Positions 56,529 to 64,000 of a DNA stretch of 64,000 nucleotides are shown piece by piece (position 1 is the first letter of the stretch; each line of letters starts with the position of its first letter). The notes below the pieces were generated by a model, which saw only the letters and a list, made by a program, of their open reading frames with translations, had not been told where the DNA came from and did not search any database. This DNA comes from Mikania micrantha (taxonomy: Eukaryota > Streptophyta > Magnoliopsida > Asterales > Asteraceae), in the NCBI GenBank assembly GCA_009363875.1, contig CM018686.1, forward strand, positions 1,054,001 to 1,118,000. The letters are read 5' to 3'. A program made the position numbers and the translations under genes.

Positions 56529-59450
56529 TTAACCAAGATCAGGGACAGTGAAATGCTCATCTTCTTCTTCCAAGTGAGATAATTCGAATCTGGGTCTCTT
56601 AAAATTTGATCCGTATTGCTTCGTTTGCCGGATTGAGGTGGTGTTGATCGGCTGTGTTGCCGGAAGTTGGGGAACTTCCGCTGCTTCGTCACCGAACGCT
56701 CCATAGTCGGTCAACCACTCGAGCTCCCCAAATTCGAGTTGTTCTTTCTGCAAATCAATCAAATAGGTTTTGACATCATAAAAGATTTATGCAGAATAAC
56801 TTTGATATGTTGAATAGGGATGTTAAAAGAAGCATGGATAAGGGAAAATTAACCGATGTAAGATTTTATATAATACTTTATATGTAGGGAAGTAAGATTT
56901 TATATCAATAGATCTACATATTTTAGATATTCAGGATGACATGGTCATGCAAGGAAAAAAAGTTGCGATGGAAACCGGTTTTTTGTATTTGTTTTATGTT
57001 TTTAAAAAGAACCAATAGTTTAAATTCGGTTTAAGGTTTCAAGTGACAAAACTGGTTTCAATAATTAGATCGGTTTCTGCTTGAGAGCTTGAGAAACCGA
57101 TTATTAACCGAATGGTTATGGTCAAAACCGATTTCAAAAATTTTTAGTGGTTAACTGATTCGGTTATTGCAAAACCACCGGTTAAGTTTGTCCATTTCTT
57201 AATCCATGTCATTTATATTATATTTTAATTTGTTTGTAATTAAAATTTAAAATCAAATTAGGATTAGAATATGATAAAGAAAAACAAATACACACCAGCT
57301 CGAAAATAAAAATAAAGAGAGAACAAATCATACTGAAATATCGTCTAAGCAATATGTTTCAGCCCAGATTTAAACCCAAGTCCTCAACCATATAGTTGCA
57401 CTGAAATCTTGTAACAATTGAGCCTCATATCACAAGTATGACTCGTAGTATTGTAAAAATCGACCCTAGGCGGCGATTAATAGCTAGTTGCCAAGAAACT
57501 GATTCGATTTCTTTAAAAAGAATCGGTAGGTAGTCCTAGTCCCTACCCTACACCAAACTAGTGCTTAGCTATTTCTACAATCTATATAACAAACGGTGTA
57601 AACAAATCAAGTTGGGCTCGTTGAGAACTCAAAATTGGATCGATGAAAAGCTTAAACGGGTTGAACTTAAACAAGCCCGAGCCCTAAAGTATGACTCGTT
57701 AGTTATCAAGGTCGAGCTTCACAAGTCAACTCGAGCCGGCACGCAAAACAAGACCAGATTATACAATTAACAAGTTGGTTTTTTTCTTCCGAAAAGATGT
57801 AATTGTAAAAAGATATCTATTAAATAAGTGTAGTTGTAAACTTAATTATTAATTTTTTTTTCTTTTTCCTTTTTTTTATTTTTAACTGATCTAATATATT
57901 TAAAAATTATTTTAAAACATCCTTTATAAAATCTTTCACCTTCTCAAAAATTTTTCAACATTTTACTACAATGCATCATAGTTATCACTATCACATCAAC
58001 TTTATACCATCTTCCCACGTTCATCCGTTGGGGTGGCGACTGTCCACGTGGGATGTACACCAGCCTCTAAGGGCGCATTGCGGACCGTAACGTTTTGAAT
58101 TGTATGTTTTGTAAATTACCTTTATAAAATCATACCATTTTGAAATGTCTTTTTTTTAATCCGACTATTTAAATGTGTTTCATAACAATTTGTTTTTAAA
58201 ATGACTTTTTTAAATCCGATTTTTTAAATATTTTTTTATAACAATTTGTTTTCCCTACACGTTTTTTTACCTTTTTTTTAAAAAAATTATCTGACTTTTT
58301 ATATATCCACTTGAATCATTCGATTTTTTAACGTCCTTTTAAAACCTTTTGGTTTTCTTAAAATCATTTCTAAAGCCAATTCATTCTTTAACATTCTTAG
58401 CAACACCTTTTGGTTTTTTTAACATTTTTTCTAAAAAATCGTTCGTTTTATTAATGTCTTTACATAATCACTTTGGCTTTTTCCCCTCAACTAATGGTTT
58501 TAAAGAAGAAGTTGAGGAAAATGAAAGATTTTCTATAAAAAGTTCAAAAGTTAAAAAAAAAATAATAAATTAGTTAAAAATTATATAATAAACGAAAACA
58601 CCCATTTCAAAATGAAAACCCTCATTTTTAGCATACAAGTTTTAAACTAAAAAAAAAAAAATAAATAAGTGAATTCTTTTAGGAAGAAAAAATAAAAAAA
58701 AAAAACTGTGAAATGTGGAATTGTGAATGTGTGATTTGTTACCTTGCCGGAGGATTCAAAGTCATGAAGTTGTAAGAGGTCATCCACAGCCCACGACGGT
58801 GAAGAGTATCCAGAAATTTGTTGTGCCGGTGCTTTCACGGAGACGGCCTGTGGCACCGCCGCGGTCGTGGCGGGAGGTGGTGGTTCACGGTGGCTCTTCT
58901 CTGGCTCTTTGGCAGAACTGGAGCTAAGAGCCACCCGGATTCCGGTGGCTAAAAACCGCTGGTGGTTGGCAGCAAGGCTACCGGCTGAATGAATCGGTTC
59001 ATCACAATCACGACAGAATAACGCTCGATCCTCCACACAAAATATAAACGCCGTTTTCTCCTGCATTGACGAACATCAGATCGTACATAAATACAAATCA
59101 TCTGATATTTTTTATTGAAATTGATTCTGAGGAAGAAGATGAATGAAATTTAGGGGAATAAAGTAGCCGAGTCAATCTGAGTTACTCGAATCGACTCGTT
59201 AACAGCAACATGAATGAAAATCGAGTTCAACTCATTCAAGCCCTAACTACGATATCACAGAAATTACCTGACATATATCACATGGCGGTAGCTTATTAGA
59301 GAGGTTATGGAGCATCAGCCTCTGGTGCTTGCTCGCAAGCTTATTCGCAGCGTGAACTTCAACATCACATCTCGCACACAACGCCGCTTCATCGGCGCAG
59401 CAGATCAGAGTCGCCGGAGCTTTTTCGCAGACATCACACTGAATCTTCAT
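56529..59450 (-). CDS. BBX24: Double B-box zinc-finger protein, BBX24/BBX25 (STO/STH) type, 3 exons, 239 aa
   Basis: Exons on the minus strand are 59450-59268, 59060-58743 and 56747-56529, all with GT/AG borders, giving 61 + 106 + 72 codons. The start is the conserved MKIQCDVC; an ATG four codons upstream is in frame but not conserved. B-box 1 (residues about 5-47, CDVCEKAPATLICCADEAAL ... HQRL) and B-box 2 (about 57-99, CDICQEKTAFIFCVEDRALF ... HQRF) bind two zinc ions each. There is no CCT domain. The C-terminus carries basic KRPRFE and the VPDLG motif used by this clade to contact COP1. These are light-signalling regulators in the nucleus. Intron 2 is about 2 kb and contains a hAT remnant. 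Length fits the Arabidopsis clade members (about 240 aa). BBX24 and BBX25 cannot be told apart here. Confidence 0.92.
57585..57780. mobile_element. Worn hAT remnant in BBX intron 2
   Basis: GGTGTAAACAAATCAAG, CTCGTTGAGAACTC, AAGCCCGAGCCCTAAAG, CTCGTTAGTTATCAAGGTCGAG and ACTCGAGCC echo the order of motifs at the left end of the element at 61065. The right end and duplications are not recognisable. The open frame 57561-57770 is a by-product. Confidence 0.5.
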
Positions 59451-59462
59451 CTTCCACAACAC

Positions 59463-59991
59463 GATTCAGATCAAAACACGAACTAAAAACCAACGATATC
59501 AAGATCTAGGCCAGATCTGCATAATTTTTGACGATCTAAAGCAAAATTGACCAATAATTTTGCGAATTACTTGTGGATTTGTGCAAGATTTGGGAGTGAG
59601 ATGGAGTAGTTGAGAGATGAAGATAAGGGGGAGTTGATTTTTGGAGATTCTGGAGACAGCAAATCGTTGATCTTGATATGGTTTGAATTTGCGTGGCTAG
59701 GAATGAGTTTGATTGTAGTGGCTGTCGATTATTTGATTATTTTTAAATAATTTTAGTGGCTGGGAAAAACCTATATAAATCTGAACAAAACTTTATGGGT
59801 TGGATTGAATTAAAAAATAAAAAAATATGGATGATGACGAAAACTGTTTTGTTAAATAAGTTGGTTCGGGTCAAGCTAGGGGTTATATGTCATTTTGTTT
59901 TACTTACATTTTTTGCTGTTTATTTTTATTTATCTATACTACAATATAATAAATATAATAATAGATATTAGAAAAATATAAAAGATAAAGA
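59463..59991. other. BBX 5' UTR and promoter side
   Basis: The sequence directly upstream of the BBX start (to about 59650) is less AT-rich and may be the 5' UTR. No clear TATA box or G-box was found by eye up to 59990. No other gene is supported; the frame at 59756-59971 has no domain. Confidence 0.4.
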
Positions 59992-60231
59992 GTAAAATGT
60001 CAGTCTCTATGATTTGATAACTTTTGTCATTTTGGTTATTATGATTTCCATTTTATTACCATTTTAGTCCAATTAAATTTAAATTTTTGGACGAAAATGA
60101 CAAAAATTACCAAACCACAGAGACAAAAATGACAATAAAATAAAATCATAATGACTAAAATGACAAAATTTAAACTATTTGACTAAAATGGTAAAAGTTA
60201 CCAAACCATATAAACCAAAATAACATTTTAC
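59992..60231. mobile_element. Foldback MITE, about 240 bp
   Basis: GTAAAATGTCAGTCTCTATG at the left is matched by the complement of GTAAAATGTTATTTTGGTTT at the right, and TTTGTCATTTTGGTTATTAT words continue inward on both arms. Ends and composition resemble short Mutator-type MITEs, but a clean 9-bp duplication was not found. It lies about 540 bp upstream of the BBX start. Confidence 0.65.
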
Positions 60232-60316
60232 TAAAGGATAATTTATCTAAGTTATCTTAAGGTACAATACTTGCACATTTTAAGCTCACGACAAAATTTA
60301 ATCTCCAGGCTCTATC

Positions 60317-60849
60317 TAGGGTTGTAAATGAGTCATGCTGAACGGTGAACACAGGCTCATCAAGGTTCGTTTTGGCTTGTTATGACTTAAGAGAGGTTAA
60401 GTTTGAGCTTGATCCCGACTCACTTAAAGTTTTATTTTTTAAGCTCGGGCTTGGCTCGTTAGCAGATTTTGTAGCTCAAGCTTGGCTCGTTTAGTATTTA
60501 GTTAATTAATTAATTTGGTTTTATTATTAATTTTAAATATACGTAAATGACTATATTTTTCATATATCTCACAATATTTTCAATTTTTATTATATTTTCA
60601 TGAATTTATATATAAAATAACTATTTATATAAATAAACACATATTTAATTAAATAAAAAAATTTATATAAAAATATCATTTAGGCTCACGAGACGGCTCG
60701 AACTCGACATGTGAAGCTTAAGGTCGAGATCAATAACTGAGTCATATTTCAGGGCTCAAGCTTGGGCTCATTTAGGCTTAGCTCATTCAAGTTTTTACTG
60801 ATCCGATCTCGAGTATTTCACTAGCCGACTTGATTTATTTACACTCCTA
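60317..60849. mobile_element. Diverged copy of the TAGGGGTGTAAACGA hAT family
   Basis: It starts TAGGGTTGTAAATGAGTC and ends GATTTATTTACACTCCTA. The interior has GCTCGTT, AGCTCAAGCTTGGCTCG and GGCTCACGAG words around an AT-rich core, as in the intact copies. The flanking 8-mers no longer match, so it is old. Confidence 0.7.
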
Positions 60850-61064
60850 CTCACATCATTGATCGCCGGTTCTTCAGCCACCGTCAAGACTCCACCCATC
60901 AAAGATCCTCATTGGACATCTTGTTTACATCGATCGGAGTTTTCTATTAGGAATAGTTCTTGCTACCTGTTGTAGGTTGCGATTCAGGTTCAATTGTATT
61001 TTGTTTACTTGCTATTTTAGGTTATATAATTTTGGTATAATTTTTTTCGTTGGGAACTTCAGGT

Positions 61065-61630
61065 TAGGGGTGTAAACGAACCAAGGCAGCTCGTGAAATG
61101 CTCGAGATCGGATCGGTAAAAAGCTCGAACGAGCCGAGCCTTAACGAGCCCGAGCCCGAGCCCGAGCTCGAGCCCAAAAGTGTGGCTCGTTTAGTTATCG
61201 AGCCCGAGCTCGAGCTTTAATTAACGAGCTCGAGCCGGCTCGCGAGCCTTAACGAGCTTTTTGTTTATATAATTTTTATTTATTATATTAAGTTTTTATT
61301 TATTATATTAAGTGTTTATTTATAAAATTAATTATTTTTATAGATAAAATTGTGATAAATATATTTAAATTAAATATTTTATGTTAAATTTATAAAATAT
61401 AGTTATAAATATAATTAAATTAGTTTAAAGTAAATAAATTAAATAAATAATAACTAAACGAGCCGAGCCGAGCCGAGCTTGAGCCTAAAAATTCTTTAAC
61501 GAGCCAAGCTCGAGCTCGAGCCCTAATTTATCTTAACGAGCCAAGCTCGAGCTCGAGCCTTAATTTTTCTAAACGAGCCGAGCTCGAGCTTTAACGAGCT
61601 CGGGATCGGCTCGGCTCGTTTACACCCCTA
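61065..61630. mobile_element. Non-autonomous hAT element, 566 bp (intact copy)
   Basis: TAGGGGTGTAAACGA at the left and its complement at the right are flanked by the perfect 8-bp duplication CTTCAGGT (61057-61064, 61631-61638). It is the sister of 1126-12465, with the same AACCAAGGCAGCTCGTGAAA start, AT-rich centre and GAGCTCGAGCC subterminal repeats. It is non-coding and mobilised, if at all, by a hAT transposase from elsewhere. Confidence 0.92.
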
Positions 61631-61754
61631 CTTCAGGTTATATAACTTTATTGTAATTGTTTTGACATGATTACATGAATTAAGATATTATGAATTAGGT
61701 ATGGAATTACAAACCTTCATATTGCACAAATGTTTCTAGAGTTAATCGCAAATA

Positions 61755-61982
61755 ACGAAGGCTTCTAGTCTAATGGTTACCCTTTGGCGTTCCTGTAGGA
61801 GGTCACGGGTTCAAATCTCTTCCAAGACGAAATAGGGGTCCTTGAAGGTCAGGGGGTTTTCCGGTGCAGTTTCCTCCTGGGGTGGTGGTGAGGTCTCAAC
61901 GGAGGTCATGGTAACTAGACCTTGGTGACGTGACCTGAAAGTCAGTGGTTCACACGTTGTATTTAAATGCCGTTCAAAAAAA
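61755..61982 (+). mobile_element. tRNA-derived SINE
   Basis: A perfect 15-bp duplication AGTTAATCGCAAATA flanks it (61740-61754, 61983-61997). The A box TAGTCTAATGG (61766-61776) and B box GGTTCAAATC (61808-61817) are 42 bp apart, as in tRNA-derived SINEs. The body ends in a short A-run (GTTCAAAAAAAA). It was copied by a LINE machinery in trans. The uniform duplication implies a recent insertion. Confidence 0.92.
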
Positions 61983-62307
61983 AGTTAATCGCAAATATGC
62001 TGAAATTTTCCAGAATTTTATACGAAGTAAACGTACACTTCAACGTTTCCGATCCCATAGAACAAGTAACACTAGATTCGAGCTCCAACTAACGGGGTGC
62101 TAAACTTATCCCGTTGATTAATAAAACAACATATATATCCAAATACCTATTTTTTAATACATTATTAAAACTAGTTAAATGCTTACACGCATTGCGGAGT
62201 GTTAATTCGTGTGTGAATTTTGCATACTCAAAACATAAAATCTTCAAAGTTTGCTGGTTTATTTAAAGTGAGAGTGTAATGTATTTATTTGGTTCTAATC
62301 ATCTCAT

Positions 62308-62579
62308 TAGGGGTGTTTATTTTAGGATATCCGAAATCAAAAAAAAAAATAATAAATTAAAAAAAATTCGGATATCCAAATATTCAAAAAGTATCCGGAT
62401 ATCCGAAAAATTATCTGAAAAAAGTATTCGAATATACGAAAAATATCCGAAAAAAATATTTCGGATATCAGATATCCGAACTATTAGAAAATTTCAAAAT
62501 AGGTATCCGATCCGAATATGAAATTTCGGATATCCGATTTTTTCGAATATTTCTTATTCAGATTTTTTAAACACCCCTA
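62308..62579. mobile_element. Non-autonomous hAT element, 272 bp, GGATATCCGAA-rich
   Basis: It starts TAGGGGTGTTTATT and ends AAACACCCCTA, with the perfect 8-bp duplication CATCTCAT (62300-62307, 62580-62587). The interior is full of CGGATATCCGAA words, which are palindromic. This is a third hAT family in the window. The frame at 62279-62521 is a by-product. Confidence 0.9.
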
Positions 62580-62725
62580 CATCTCATGATCAAAACATAA
62601 AACATTTCAAAGATTGGTGGCTAAACTTACAAGACAAAGGATTTACTATTCATTTTCATGCATTTTAATATATATAATATATAATAATAACAATAATTGA
62701 TTTAGGTTGGGGAAGGAATGACACA

Positions 62726-63245
62726 GGGTAACTAATGTTTAGTCACCGAAAGTTTTCTTGTCTCAATTAGTTTATTCAACTTAGTATTGGTGTTCTAATC
62801 CTATATAGATAACTTAATAACATGTTATTGCTAATTTTTCAACATATTTAACTTATTTAATATATTAAGCGATGATATAATTATTTTATAAATCAAATAA
62901 TAAACTAAATTATTTAAACCATTCACATTTAAGCAATATATTTGAAAAAAAAAATTTCAAACAATGTGTGTCAATATTTAACGTCATAACCTAATTTTTT
63001 TTCAAATATAATGCATAAATGTGGATGATTTTAAATAATTTTTAATTTATTATTTACTTGATAAAATGATTATATCACCACTTAACATATTAAATAAGTT
63101 AAATATGTAAAAATTAACAATAACCTGCTATTTAGGTTATTTATATAGGATTAGAACACTCATACTAAGTTGAATGACCTAATTGAGACAAAAAAACAAT
63201 TCCAGTGACTTAATTAGGACAATATAAAAAGTTGGTTACATTTGT
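62726..63245. mobile_element. Foldback MITE with ~200-bp arms
   Basis: The arm at about 62759-62955 (TGTCTCAATTAG ... TCTAATCCTATATA ... TATTTGAAAAAAAA) is matched by the reverse complement of about 63000-63193 with good identity, and weaker pairing reaches out to about 62726 and 63245. The loop contains TGTGTGTCAATATTTAACGT. No clean duplication was found. It is non-coding. Confidence 0.75.
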
Positions 63246-63555
63246 GTAAAGTTATCCAGTTTTTTAATAATGCTCTATACACAAATTTGATTAACAAAAT
63301 TTGATAGTGAAGTTGTTAATGCTGATTGAGAAAATGGTTGAAGTTTTTGTGAGAGCTTCCAATCATTCTCCCAGGTTGCTTCTTAGTTCTTACGATACTT
63401 TTTTTTCACGTTTCATTATTCATATTACCATCTTCTTTATTACAAATAAAAAAACAATATTTATGACTTTATCTTTGAGTTTTTTTTATAGAATAAATTC
63501 CTTATTTGTCTACTTTGATCCAAAAAAAAGACCAAAATGTCCAAATGGTTTCTTT
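63246..63555. other. AT-rich intergenic stretch
   Basis: No supported gene. The frame at 63301-63585 has no recognisable domain and runs into the GC-rich repeat. Confidence 0.5.
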
Positions 63556-63800
63556 TGGCGTAAATCATGGGCGCCCCGCCCGTAATCACATCAAACCATG
63601 GGCGCCCCGCCTGTAATCGGATCGAACCATGGGCGCCCTGCCCACAACCATAAAAATACCGAGAATACATGGGCGCCCCGCCTGTAATCTGATGCGCCCG
63701 CCCGTAATCTGATCCAACCATGGCCACGTGGGATGTTTCTATTGGTGTAAATCATGGCGGCGCCCATGTAATTGTAGGCGTCGGCGCCCACAACGGTGAT
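63556..63800. repeat. GC-rich minisatellite with CATGGGCGCCCC
   Basis: The core CATGGGCGCCCCGCC followed by CGTAATCNGATC recurs about five times (near 63567, 63598, 63628, 63669, 63695) with uneven spacing of roughly 30-40 bp. GGGCGCCC is palindromic. It is sharply richer in G and C than its surroundings. Minus-strand frames of 71-88 codons here only follow the repeat. Confidence 0.8.
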
Positions 63801-63890
63801 GGCCATTTGGACATTTAGATCTTTTTTTGGGTCAAAGTGAACATACAGGGAATTGAATTTTTTTTAAATCCATATGTAGGACCATCAATG

Positions 63891-64000
63891 TGTAACATCA
63901 GTGCCGGAAACGTCACCGGAACAGTGATCTGAACAGTAACGTGAACAGTAATCAGGTATGGACTCTATGTAATTCAGTGTATTTCGTATTCATGTCAAGC
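63891..64000 (+). repeat. Start of an LTR, cut by the window end
   Basis: TGTAACATCAGTGCCGGAAA and the following 90 bp match the start of the element 2 LTR (read on its minus strand) more closely than the solo LTR at 42281, including GTGTATTTCGTATTCATGTCAAG. Whether it is a solo LTR or the 5' end of a full element lies outside the window. Confidence 0.85.

Overview
The window is nuclear DNA of a flowering plant: it is AT-rich, has spliced genes of plant-only families (a B-box regulator and a strictosidine synthase-like protein) and is filled with plant transposable elements. A member of the daisy family (Asteraceae) is my guess from the style of the retroelements; nothing here proves it. There are no operons, CRISPR arrays, rRNA genes or convincing functional tRNA genes.

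Layout. 1-14.3 kb: a short non-autonomous hAT element split by a young, complete Ty3/gypsy chromovirus (Tekay-like). Its two 2,049-bp LTRs look identical by eye, yet its pol frame carries a frameshift. Two small Helitron-like copies flank the unit. 14.3-22.8 kb: a decayed retroelement coding region (acidic, coiled-coil protein of unknown function) split by a 3.5-kb solo LTR. 24.66-47.93 kb: a relic that I read as one Mutator-like element (MULE). It has about 300-bp inverted ends, the start of a MURA-type transposase and a broken plant-mobile-domain (PMD) gene. The PMD gene was hit by a PIF/Harbinger-type element, which was hit by a second Tekay-like chromovirus (minus strand), whose 3' LTR was hit by a solo LTR that contains a SINE-like A/B-box unit. 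A 4-kb solo LTR hit the PMD gene a second time. 47.94-51.27 kb: a transposase-bearing hAT element inserted in the last 12 bp of another hAT element. 51.6-59.5 kb: the two intact host genes, both on the minus strand, a strictosidine synthase-like gene (407 aa, 4 exons) and a BBX24/BBX25-type double B-box gene (239 aa, 3 exons), with several MITEs around and inside them. 59.5-64 kb: MITEs, hAT elements, a SINE with perfect 15-bp target-site duplications, a GC-rich minisatellite and the first 110 bp of another LTR.

The insertion boundaries were read from target-site duplications that match by eye: 8 bp for hAT, 5 bp for LTR elements, 3 bp (TAA) for PIF/Harbinger and 15 bp for the SINE. They give a relative order of events. 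Most premature stops in the relics fit CGA to TGA or CAG to TAG changes, as expected from decay of methylated cytosines. Five LTRs of different sequence share a candidate splice donor and acceptor pair at matching places, the least expected pattern in the window. I did not find an obviously new gene system.
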